Shown one piece after another: positions 17,748 to 25,443 of a stretch of DNA of 43,400 nucleotides (positions are counted from its first letter, which is position 1; every line of letters begins with the position of its first letter). Position numbers and translations under genes: made by a program. The DNA lies in NCBI GenBank assembly GCA_023251775.1, contig JAHEYC010000022.1:1-43400 (forward strand), written 5' to 3'. The notes beneath the pieces are model-generated. The model worked only from the letters and a program-made list of their open reading frames with translations, did not search any database and had not been told where the DNA came from. This DNA comes from Sphingobacteriaceae bacterium. GTDB taxonomy: Bacteria > Bacteroidota > Bacteroidia > B-17B0 > Aurantibacillaceae.

Positions 17748-19295
17748 ATGATGCAATTTGAATTACCAAACGCCGAGAGTTCGATCATAAAAGTGATCGG
17801 TGTTGGCGGCGGCGGAAGCAACGCTGTAAACCACATGTTCCTAATGGGAATAAAAGGCGTTGATTTTATCGTAGCAAATACCGATAGACAAGCCCTTGAG
17901 AAAAGTCCTGTTCATCACAAGATCCAATTAGGCAGCAATCTTACAAAAGGATTGGGCGCAGGCTCTATTCCCGATGTTGGTCGCGATGCCGCTATCGAAT
18001 CTATTGACGAGATCAGAGCATATCTCACCGAAAATACCCAAATGGTATTTATCACTACCGGTTTAGGTGGTGGAACAGGTACTGGAGCTGCTCCGGTAAT
18101 TGCAAGTATTGCACGTGAGTTGGGCATACTTACCGTTGGCATTGTTACATTACCTTTTATGTTTGAAGGTAAAAAACGTAAAACACAAGCCGATGCAGGT
18201 TTAGAAGAAATGAAAAAGTATGTTGATACACTTTTAGTGATCAGCAACGATAAATTACGCGAGATCTACGGTAATTTAAAAATGAGCGAAGCATTTGCAC
18301 ATGCCGATGATGTATTAACCGGCGCTGCAAAAAGTATTGCCGAGATCATTAGTTTACATATGCACATTAACGTTGACTTCAACGATGTGAAAACTGTAAT
18401 GAAAGATAGCGGCGTGGCCATTATGGGTAGCGCAGTTGCCAGTGGCGAAAAACGCGCCATTAAAGCAGTAGAAGGTGCATTGAATTCTCCATTATTAAAC
18501 GATAACGATATCAGTGGTGCTCGCCATGTATTATTGAATATCATGAGCGGAAGTGATGATATTGATATGGACGAATTTGGTGAGATAACCGACTTTATTC
18601 AAGAAGCTGCCGGTGGAACAGCTGAATTGATTACAGGTTATGGAACCGATGCATCCTTAGGTGATAGCGTAAGCGTTACCATTATTGCTACAGGATTTAA
18701 ATCACGCCCTTCGGCAAGTTTTGAAGCTTCCTTTTATAAAGAAAGAAAAGTGGTTGACCTTAACGAAACAAAAACAGAGGACGTAGTTGAGCCGATTAAC
18801 GAAACTAAAGAAGAAGAAGCATTTGTTTTTATTAAAGAAGAGATCACCGAAGAAAAAGAGATCAGCTTCGAGATCACTGAAACAAATTTAACGGATGAAG
18901 CAGAAAAAATAGAAGCAACAAATATTGAAGTAACCGAAACCAAAGAATTTACATTTACGGTAATGAATGAGAATACAGAAACTCCGGTAAATGACGTAAC
19001 ACAAGATCCGGTTTCTGAAACTCCGAACATTGTTGCCGAAATTTCGCGCGAAGAGCAGATCAAATTAGCTCAAGAGCGTATTCGTAAACTGAAAGAGATC
19101 ACCTTGAAAATGAAAAGTCCGGAAGGCTTAGCATCTTTAGAAAAAGAAACAGCATTCTCAAGAAAGAATATCAATTTAGAGAATAAGAACTATTCGCAGG
19201 AATCAAATGTATCTCGCTTTACCTTAAGCGAAGGCGATGATAAAAAAGTTGAGATCCGCCCGAATAATTCTTTCTTACATGATAATGTAGATTAA
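17748..19295 (+). CDS. ftsZ: Cell division tubulin homologue FtsZ
   Basis: GTPase that polymerises into the Z-ring. The GTPase domain (about 1-325) shows VGGGGSNAVNHM, ANTDRQAL, the tubulin signature GGGTGTGAAP (107-116) and the T7 loop NVDFNDVKTVM. It is long (515 residues) because of a linker at about 335-460 that is very rich in Glu and Thr and probably disordered, then the conserved C-terminal peptide with NNSFLHDNVD that binds FtsA and is typical of Bacteroidota. Two ATG codons (17748, 17751) leave the start uncertain by one residue. It lies 49 bases after ftsA and ends the cluster at a strong terminator. Confidence 0.97.
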   Translation: MMQFELPNAESSIIKVIGVGGGGSNAVNHMFLMGIKGVDFIVANTDRQALEKSPVHHKIQLGSNLTKGLGAGSIPDVGRDAAIESIDEIRAYLTENTQMVFITTGLGGGTGTGAAPVIASIARELGILTVGIVTLPFMFEGKKRKTQADAGLEEMKKYVDTLLVISNDKLREIYGNLKMSEAFAHADDVLTGAAKSIAEIISLHMHINVDFNDVKTVMKDSGVAIMGSAVASGEKRAIKAVEGALNSPLLNDNDISGARHVLLNIMSGSDDIDMDEFGEITDFIQEAAGGTAELITGYGTDASLGDSVSVTIIATGFKSRPSASFEASFYKERKVVDLNETKTEDVVEPINETKEEEAFVFIKEEITEEKEISFEITETNLTDEAEKIEATNIEVTETKEFTFTVMNENTETPVNDVTQDPVSETPNIVAEISREEQIKLAQERIRKLKEITLKMKSPEGLASLEKETAFSRKNINLENKNYSQESNVSRFTLSEGDDKKVEIRPNNSFLHDNVD

Positions 19296-19323
19296 GAAAC
19301 ACAAGGTTAGTTTTAGGAAAAAG

Positions 19324-19354
19324 ACCCCGGGTTAATTCTCGGGGTTTTTTTGTT
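19324..19354 (+). terminator. Rho-independent terminator of the dcw cluster
   Basis: Stem accccggg (19324-19331) pairs with ctcggggt (19338-19345), including one G-T pair, around a ttaatt loop and is followed by a run of seven T starting with the stem's last base. It lies 28 bases after the ftsZ stop. Confidence 0.9.
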
Positions 19355-19376
19355 GGTCGGGACTTAAGTCCCGACC
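19355..19376. repeat. Upstream REP-like perfect palindrome
   Basis: Eleven-base half-site GGTCGGGACTT followed directly by its complement, centred on TTAA at 19364-19367. As single-stranded DNA it would form a hairpin with no need of a spacer apart from the central bases. It directly abuts the terminator T-tract of the ftsZ transcript. Confidence 0.9.
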
Positions 19377-19424
19377 CTCAAAAACACAAGTCCCGACCCT
19401 CAAAAACACAAGTCTCAACCCTAC
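19366..19424. repeat. 22-base tandem repeats extending from the palindrome
   Basis: Units at 19366-19387 and 19388-19409 are identical (AAGTCCCGACC followed by CTCAAAAACAC); a third, partial and diverged unit starts at 19410 with AAGTCTCAACC. Each unit is the right half of the palindrome plus its A-rich tail. The third carries AAGTCTC, the variant found in the downstream palindrome. Confidence 0.9.
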
Positions 19425-19466
19425 CATTTGCTATATTCTGTAGCAAGGGTTTCTCAATAACTAGTT

Positions 19467-19474
19467 TACATTTG
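19467..19474 (+). promoter_or_regulatory. Candidate -7 element TACATTTG for the RAYT gene
   Basis: Perfect TAnnTTTG match, 17 bases before the RAYT ATG. No TTG element is present at the usual -33 distance, so the promoter would be weak or conditional. Confidence 0.4.
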
Positions 19475-19491
19475 TTGTTCATTTTCACTGA

Positions 19492-20040
19492 ATGGGCTTT
19501 CATTATAAAATATACAATAACGATAAACCCTATTTTATCACAACAACTATTGTTGATTGGATAAACGTTTTTGAAGAGGAAAATCAGAAACTTTTCATTG
19601 TGGAATCATTACAATACTGTCAGAAGAACAAAGGACTAAAGATATACGCTTGGTGTTTAATGCCCAACCATTTACACATGATAGCTAAAGCGACAAATGG
19701 ATATAAACTTTCGGATGTCATACGCGATTTTAAACGACATACTTCTAAGAAAATTATTGATCGGATACTTGAAGAACCAAATGATAAAGGCGAATGGATG
19801 CTTAGAGTTTTCAAGAAAACAACGTCACAAGATCCTAAATGTGTTAAATACAAAGTTTGGAAAGATGGGTATCACCCTATCGAATTATCTTCGGCTCCAT
19901 TTACATTTCAAAAACTAAATTATATTCATAACAATCCGGTTAAAGCAATGATAGTGAAAAATTCATGGGAGTATATGTATAGCTCAGCAAGAAATTATGC
20001 AAACATGGAAGGATTACTAGAAATAACAAAGATTGCTTAG
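19492..20040 (+). CDS. REP-associated tyrosine transposase (Y1/HUH family)
   Basis: Single-strand DNA nuclease of the Y1 transposase (IS200-like) family, RAYT branch. The 182-residue protein holds the metal-binding HUH motif in CLMPNHLHMI (H60, H62) and the nucleophilic tyrosine in LNYIHNNPVK (Y144), together with the WKDGYHPIEL segment that is common in RAYTs. Nothing is truncated. RAYTs are thought to cleave and spread REP palindromes rather than move as ordinary insertion sequences, and matching palindromes are found on both sides. No accessory tnpB is present. It has its own possible -7 element and ends just before the downstream palindrome. Confidence 0.92.
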   Translation: MGFHYKIYNNDKPYFITTTIVDWINVFEEENQKLFIVESLQYCQKNKGLKIYAWCLMPNHLHMIAKATNGYKLSDVIRDFKRHTSKKIIDRILEEPNDKGEWMLRVFKKTTSQDPKCVKYKVWKDGYHPIELSSAPFTFQKLNYIHNNPVKAMIVKNSWEYMYSSARNYANMEGLLEITKIA

Positions 20041-20045
20041 TCGCA

Positions 20046-20067
20046 GGTCGAGACTTAAGTCTCGACC
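20046..20067. repeat. Downstream REP-like perfect palindrome
   Basis: Half-site GGTCGAGACTT followed directly by its complement, five bases after the RAYT stop codon. Relative to the upstream copy, one base pair is exchanged on both arms, which keeps the hairpin perfect. Confidence 0.9.
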
Positions 20068-20072
20068 ATCAA

Positions 20073-20100
20073 AAAAGGCGTTCAGTTATGAGCGCCTTTT
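20073..20100. terminator. Bidirectional terminator between RAYT and the BNR protein gene
   Basis: Stem aaaaggcgttca pairs with tgagcgcctttt, with one G-T pair, around a gtta loop. A-tract on the left and T-tract on the right let it work on both strands, serving the converging RAYT and BNR-protein genes. Confidence 0.85.
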
Positions 20101-20119
20101 AAATTTGTTTTTAATACTC

Positions 20120-23100
20120 TTATTTCGATACGATCAATTTGCTTACACGTTTAATTCCTTTTGAACTTGTTACGTTCACAATATAAACGCCATTACTAAG
20201 TTCGCTTGTATTGAAGGTGTGATCGGTATAACCATAAGTTAAATTCTTTTGAGTTTCCGACCTAACAATGCGTCCGTTAATATCCATTACGTTGATCACG
20301 ATATCTTCGTTATCGGCAGCAAAGAAATTAAGTGTAACATTTCCGTTGGTTGGATTTGGATATAATGATAAACCGGTGTTCTTCGCAATTATTTCGTGCT
20401 CCTCTATTCCAATTATACTTTGAACAAGGTAATTCTTATTCAACCATGCTCCTCTACCATTTGTAGCTACATAAATAATTCCCGAGTTGTATGAATCCCA
20501 GGTGCTTGATTTTTGTTGCTTGATGTCAAACACCTGCACGTTAGGAAGCGCCGCAGTTGGATTTGCAGCATTTTTTGCATCATTCCAAACCGGACTTGCT
20601 GCTGTAATATCATTTGTAACATATACACCTCTATCGGTACCAACTAAAACGCGTTTATTATCGGTCATTTCAAATAGCGCACAATAGATAGAACCACCAG
20701 GCAATCCGGTTCCTGTTTTACCGGTGAAAGTTACAACCGTATTATCTATATTATCAATATCCATGTTAGGAGTACTTACATAAACCTTATTAGTTGCATC
20801 CGCAGTTGTGAGCAATACAGTTTTGTTATCATCGCTTACAGCTAAGTTGGTGATCTTCTCGGCACACGTAAAAGTTAATGTTGTTCTAAATGGTGAGTTC
20901 AAATTGGTAGTAAATGTAAATGCAGTCGGAGCTGTTCTTTTTCCTGTCACACATCCTGTATAATACGCTCCTCTGTAATCATCAATTGAAAAGTCGAACA
21001 TACTTGCTTTCATATTTACTTTGTAAAGACGGTAAGCAGGACTAGGTGTTGTAACCGCTGTTACATAATAAAGGGCTTTTCCATCGGGTGCCCATTCTAA
21101 TAAATAAGGTAAACCTGTAACGGTCATTTGTCCTGCAGTATAACCTCCCGGAAGTGCAGTTGAGTTAGTTGTTAAGGCGCCGGTACAACTTACGATCTGA
21201 AATTTTTGAGGATCGTTGGTGTTCAATGGACGTTTACTAACTAACACACCTTTATCATTCAAAATTGCTAATCTAGAATTGTAATCTATTTTGTATTTAT
21301 TAGGCGCTGATGTTGAAACCGGAGCTAATGAATTTGTTCCTACGTTGGCGAATGACCAAGATGTAGCTGCAATAGTTGTTGTTTTTGCAAATTTCAAGGC
21401 CGAGATATTCTCGCTCTTAACTTCGATCGTACTTCCTGCGTTGTAACGATAAAAAACTGTAACAGCTACACGAACATATTGATGATTGGCCGTACTGGTA
21501 AGTATTGGTGTAAGTGGATTTACAGGTATCTCAAACTGGATAATATCTTTAAGATCCACAGGATCGATGGTTAATTTGTTCAAGGTATTTATTACGCCTG
21601 AAGTTAATCCCGTTAAAGTATAACTTGATGGCAGAGTTGTTGGTGAAGTTGCGCCTCCAAATTCCATTGTTGCTTTTGTATTGGTAGTGTATGATACATT
21701 ACAATTTCCAAAACACGAAGAACTTGTTGTTGTTGCAATAGCTACAGTATAAGTTGCAATTGTAACCTTATCAATAATAGCAGACGCTTGTGGCTTTATT
21801 AAACTAACTGTATAAGATGTAGGAACAGCAACAGTTGAAGGTGGAACAACTGTTATAGGGATCAAAACGCGCACCGAATCATTAAAGAATAATACCGAAT
21901 CAACAGGTGTAAATCTTTTGGGATCAGTCACAGTACCATCTACTTTTGTATTCTCCCATAATTTAAATGGTGTGCCGGTTGTTGTATATGTATTATTCAC
22001 ATAAGCCTGATCTTTTGTAGATCCGTTATTGCTAATTCCACGGAAATCAATTTGAGTGATGCTCGGATCAACTTGACATTCTGATCCAAGATGACTCACT
22101 TGCATTAATGTTGGATCGCCTGTGGTAATATCAGGCGCCACATATAAATTACTGTTTGCAGCAGTAAAGAATGCCGTTTTTGGAGATAATTTAGAATACA
22201 CAGCATTAAAGAAATCACCATTCAAATAATTTAATTCACTCGTAACTGAAGGATAATTTCCGCTAAAGAAACTTACACCATTTCCGGCAGTAGCTGCAAT
22301 GTATCCTGAGTATGGCACCAGTGAATTAGTTTGTTTTGCAGTTTTAGGGAAGCGTGTAATTTCAATACTATTGTATTGCGCTGTTCCTAATCCCGCTGAA
22401 AAGAATTGGAACGTAAGAAGATTATCCGATGATCTGTATACACCGGCATCCGTTACAAAATATGTTGAAACTACATTTCCTCCAGTGGTCGTCATTTTTA
22501 TATCGTGGATATTCTGACGCAAATAAATTGGAGAGTTAAATGCGAATTCGCTTCCATATCTCACCCAAGTTCCAATTCCTTCAGGTCCGCCTGTAGTTTT
22601 TGTCCACGTATAAAATTTATAACTTCCAATATACACTTGATCAGCATTGAATGGATTCACAACCACACAATGGGCGTAATCGCCGGCAGCCGAACTACCA
22701 CCATTTGATAAGGGATCTAATTGCGGAGAGCCTTCTACGATCAATGTCCAATTTGCACCGGCATCTTTACTCACAAAAAATCCATATAGTGTAGCAGTAG
22801 AAATATTATTTGTTGTAGTTGGTTTTGCTACTGAAGCATAAATTGTATTGGCATTTGAATACGCTATTCCCAATTCTATCCTACCATAATTCATATCAGG
22901 CAAGTTGGTTGAACTTGGTGTAATATCCACAAAACCGGTTGGACTTCCCCCTACCGATCGGTAAACCTTTGTATAGGAAAATCCGGATCCTGAATTTAAA
23001 CTACTTGTTGCAACAGCATAAATATTCCCAACATTATCATAGTAAACTGAAAGTGCTGTGGCAGTAGCCGGAATAGCACCGGTTCCATTTGCGTTAATAA

Positions 23101-23614
23101 ATGTAGTTCCTCCATCTGTTGAGATCAATAATCCCATATCACTCGCAATAGCTATTTTCTGTGCACTGTTTGGGTCGCAGGCTATTCTTGTGATCACAGA
23201 ACCTGTAACTGAAGCATCAGCTACTTGATCTAAATTACTTGTTGTTTGATTTAACTTATATAAACCCGAACCCGGAATAGATTTTGACTTGGCAGTTGCC
23301 CTTAAGAAACCTTCGCCGGTAGCTGCATATATTGTTCCATCGGCCGATTGCGCAAGGTATGACACGTTACGAACCACGTCCTGATCATTAACCGGTAACC
23401 AATTTGTACCCCCATTTGTAGACCTGAATATTCCACTGGAAACACTACCTACGTATAGCACGCTACTGTTCAATCTATCTACAACCATGTTCCTAGAGCG
23501 ACCTGCGCTTAATACGGGTCCCGCAGGCGACCAGGTATAGGTTTGAGCTTTTACCTCACTACTTAAAACAGCTGCTAAAGCTATCATTCCGGTTAACTTG
23601 TACATATTCATCAT
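20120..23614 (-). CDS. Exported BNR/sortilin-like repeat protein, T9SS type A
   Basis: Probably a secreted or surface-attached beta-propeller protein of unknown ligand. The ATG at 23614 starts a signal peptide (MMNMYKLTGMIALAAVLSS, ending near VKAQ); a TTG six bases upstream is less likely. In 1164 residues, BNR/sortilin-type blades are seen in the first part (RSTNGGTNWLPV, STDGGTTFINA, SKDAGANWTLI) and propeller-like segments return towards the end (VYVTNDITAASPVWNDA, IIYVATNGRGAWL). The middle is Thr/Ser-rich, beta-type sequence. The last 80 or so residues are a T9SS type A sorting domain with LYPNPTNGNVTL and ending in KGIKRVSKLIVSK. It converges with the RAYT gene and diverges from the wbpD-like operon. 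Confidence 0.88.
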   Translation of the reverse strand: MMNMYKLTGMIALAAVLSSEVKAQTYTWSPAGPVLSAGRSRNMVVDRLNSSVLYVGSVSSGIFRSTNGGTNWLPVNDQDVVRNVSYLAQSADGTIYAATGEGFLRATAKSKSIPGSGLYKLNQTTSNLDQVADASVTGSVITRIACDPNSAQKIAIASDMGLLISTDGGTTFINANGTGAIPATATALSVYYDNVGNIYAVATSSLNSGSGFSYTKVYRSVGGSPTGFVDITPSSTNLPDMNYGRIELGIAYSNANTIYASVAKPTTTNNISTATLYGFFVSKDAGANWTLIVEGSPQLDPLSNGGSSAAGDYAHCVVVNPFNADQVYIGSYKFYTWTKTTGGPEGIGTWVRYGSEFAFNSPIYLRQNIHDIKMTTTGGNVVSTYFVTDAGVYRSSDNLLTFQFFSAGLGTAQYNSIEITRFPKTAKQTNSLVPYSGYIAATAGNGVSFFSGNYPSVTSELNYLNGDFFNAVYSKLSPKTAFFTAANSNLYVAPDITTGDPTLMQVSHLGSECQVDPSITQIDFRGISNNGSTKDQAYVNNTYTTTGTPFKLWENTKVDGTVTDPKRFTPVDSVLFFNDSVRVLIPITVVPPSTVAVPTSYTVSLIKPQASAIIDKVTIATYTVAIATTTSSSCFGNCNVSYTTNTKATMEFGGATSPTTLPSSYTLTGLTSGVINTLNKLTIDPVDLKDIIQFEIPVNPLTPILTSTANHQYVRVAVTVFYRYNAGSTIEVKSENISALKFAKTTTIAATSWSFANVGTNSLAPVSTSAPNKYKIDYNSRLAILNDKGVLVSKRPLNTNDPQKFQIVSCTGALTTNSTALPGGYTAGQMTVTGLPYLLEWAPDGKALYYVTAVTTPSPAYRLYKVNMKASMFDFSIDDYRGAYYTGCVTGKRTAPTAFTFTTNLNSPFRTTLTFTCAEKITNLAVSDDNKTVLLTTADATNKVYVSTPNMDIDNIDNTVVTFTGKTGTGLPGGSIYCALFEMTDNKRVLVGTDRGVYVTNDITAASPVWNDAKNAANPTAALPNVQVFDIKQQKSSTWDSYNSGIIYVATNGRGAWLNKNYLVQSIIGIEEHEIIAKNTGLSLYPNPTNGNVTLNFFAADNEDIVINVMDINGRIVRSETQKNLTYGYTDHTFNTSELSNGVYIVNVTSSKGIKRVSKLIVSK

Positions 23615-23779
23615 AGCCAATATTTATCGATTCGAAATTATATTATTTTAACAAAAATGTTCATTTTTCTTTGAATAAAAAAATAACCTTTTGCCTTTTT
23701 TACGATTTGGTACTTATTTTTTCACAATTGGTTCATTTTAACACATAAGTGATTTTCCAGTTAATTGATTATCAAAATT

Positions 23780-23808
23780 TTGAGATATCTATGGTTTTTC
23801 TAAATTTG
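23780..23808 (+). promoter_or_regulatory. Promoter of the nucleotide-sugar operon
   Basis: TTTTGAGA begins at 23778, with TTG at 23780-23782; an 18-base spacer follows, then a perfect -7 element TAAATTTG (23801-23808). The ATG is 15 bases further. The same two elements at the same distance precede rfbB (37210-37238). Confidence 0.7.
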
Positions 23809-23823
23809 TACTCTTAATTTTTT

Positions 23824-24405
23824 ATGAGCCAAACCAATTTTTATGCACACCCAACAGCCGTTATCGACGAGGGTTGTACTATTGGGGAAGGCACCAAAAT
23901 ATGGCACTTTTCGCACCTCATGCCCAAGTGTAAATTAGGTAAGAATTGTAACATAGGTCAAAATGTTGTTATATCTCCTGAGGTGATCTTAGGCAACAAC
24001 GTAAAGGTTCAAAATAACGTATCTATTTATACAGGAGTTACTTGCGACGATGATGTTTTCCTTGGGCCAAGCATGGTATTTACCAATGTTATCAATCCTC
24101 GCAGCGCTATAATTCGGAAGGATCAATACGCCAAAACTCATGTTGGAAAAGGCGTTTCTATTGGGGCAAATGCTACTATTGTTTGTGGACATGATATTGG
24201 CGAATTTGCATTTATAGGTGCAGGGGCTGTTGTTACAAAAAATGTTCCTGCCTATGCATTACTGGTTGGAAATCCTGCCAAACAAATTGGATGGATGAGC
24301 GAGTTTGGTCACCGTTTGAATTTTGATGCGAACGGAATTGCCCAATGTGAAGAAAGTAAACAAAAATACGAACTCAAAAATAATAGTGTAAAACGCGTAA
24401 GCTAA
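23824..24405 (+). CDS. WbpD-like UDP-sugar N-acetyltransferase
   Basis: Left-handed beta-helix acyltransferase, predicted to acetylate the 3-amino group of UDP-2-acetamido-3-amino-2,3-dideoxy-glucuronic acid in the cytosol. The 193 residues are filled with hexapeptide repeats (HPTAVIDEGCTIGEG, LGKNCNIGQNVVISP, VGKGVSIGANATIVC, IGEFAFIGAGAVV) and end with LLVGNPAKQIGWMSEFG, the family's typical closing segment. Assignment to the WbpD/WlbB group rests on this and on the next two genes, which would supply its pathway. It overlaps the oxidoreductase ATG by one base. The exact sugar epimer cannot be read from the sequence. Confidence 0.85.
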   Translation: MSQTNFYAHPTAVIDEGCTIGEGTKIWHFSHLMPKCKLGKNCNIGQNVVISPEVILGNNVKVQNNVSIYTGVTCDDDVFLGPSMVFTNVINPRSAIIRKDQYAKTHVGKGVSIGANATIVCGHDIGEFAFIGAGAVVTKNVPAYALLVGNPAKQIGWMSEFGHRLNFDANGIAQCEESKQKYELKNNSVKRVS

Positions 24406-25436
24406 TGGGAAAGATAAAATTTGCAGTTGTAGGCCAAGGTCATATTGGCAAACGCCACGCCGAAATGGTGCGACGGAATGAAGATTGCGAATTGGTTGCC
24501 GTTTGTGATGCTTTACCAAAGGAAAAATTAGGCCTTGATGATCTGAAAGAAAAATTTTACAATAATATCGACGATCTTTTAAATGCGCATCCGGAAATTG
24601 AAGTGGTGAATATTTGTACACCCAATGGTTTACATGCCGAACATGCTTTAAAAGCAATTGATGCCAACAAGCATGTGGTGGTTGAAAAACCAATGGCACT
24701 TTCAAAATCGGATTGCGAAAAAGTTATTTATAATGCCTTGCATCATCATCGTAATGTATTTTGTGTGATGCAAAATCGCTATTCTCCTCCAAGCATGTGG
24801 TTAAAAGAAGTGATGGATAAAAAATTAATGGGCGAAATTTACATGGTGCAATTGAACTGCTATTGGAACAGAGATGATCGCTATTATAAACCCGGAGGCT
24901 GGAAAGGAACGCAAGATCTTGATGGCGGAACATTATTCACACAATTCAGCCACTGGTTAGATATTATGTATTGGTTATTCGGAGACATAAAAAATATTCA
25001 AGCAAAATTTGCCGATTTTAATCACCAAAAAAATACGGCATTTGAAGACAGTGGTTTTGTGAGTTTCGATTTTGTGAATGGAGGAATGGGTTGTATAAAT
25101 TATTCTACATCTGTGTGGGAAAAGAATTTAGAATCATCGCTAACCATTGTTGGAAAAAAAGGAAGTGTGAAAGTTGGCGGACAATACATGGATCAAATTG
25201 AAGTGTGCAATATTAAGGATTATAAAATGCCTGAGCTCGCGCAAACCAATGCTGCCAACGATTACGGAGCCTATAAGGGTTCGGCCAATAATCATCATAA
25301 TGTTATTGAGAATGTAGTGGAAACTTTGCAAGGAAAAAATAAAATATCCACAAACGCATTAGAAGGATTAAAAGTAGTGGATATCATTGAACGCATTTAC
25401 GCTTTGCGACCAAAAAGTGTTTTAAAAAATAAATAG
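24405..25436 (+). CDS. WbpB/WlbA-like Gfo/Idh/MocA oxidoreductase
   Basis: NAD-dependent dehydrogenase predicted to oxidise C3 of UDP-N-acetylglucosaminuronic acid. The Rossmann motif VVGQGHIGKRHAE lies at about 8-20, the Gfo/Idh EKP motif at 94-96, and the C-terminal alpha/beta domain includes GGWKGTQDLDGGTLFTQ and HWLDIMYWLFGD. At 343 residues it is of normal length. The partner genes for acetylation and for C6 oxidation lie on either side. Other Gfo/Idh functions are possible from sequence alone, but the neighbourhood makes the sugar role likely. Confidence 0.85.
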   Translation: MGKIKFAVVGQGHIGKRHAEMVRRNEDCELVAVCDALPKEKLGLDDLKEKFYNNIDDLLNAHPEIEVVNICTPNGLHAEHALKAIDANKHVVVEKPMALSKSDCEKVIYNALHHHRNVFCVMQNRYSPPSMWLKEVMDKKLMGEIYMVQLNCYWNRDDRYYKPGGWKGTQDLDGGTLFTQFSHWLDIMYWLFGDIKNIQAKFADFNHQKNTAFEDSGFVSFDFVNGGMGCINYSTSVWEKNLESSLTIVGKKGSVKVGGQYMDQIEVCNIKDYKMPELAQTNAANDYGAYKGSANNHHNVIENVVETLQGKNKISTNALEGLKVVDIIERIYALRPKSVLKNK

Positions 25437-25443
25437 TACTGCT

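Larger units (their letters stand above)
19355..20067 (+). mobile_element. REP-type element: RAYT gene bracketed by matching palindromes
   Basis: A Y1 transposase gene lies between two perfect 22-base palindromes. The upstream one (19355-19376) has the half-site GGTCGGGACTT, the downstream one (20046-20067) GGTCGAGACTT; each is followed by its exact complement. They differ at one pair, G-C in one and A-T in the other, so pairing is kept. Both are followed by a TCAAAAA tail. REP-associated tyrosine transposases are known to be flanked by the palindromes they act on. The boundaries given are those of the palindromes and not proven ends. The element sits exactly between the ftsZ terminator and the next terminator. 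Confidence 0.85.
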
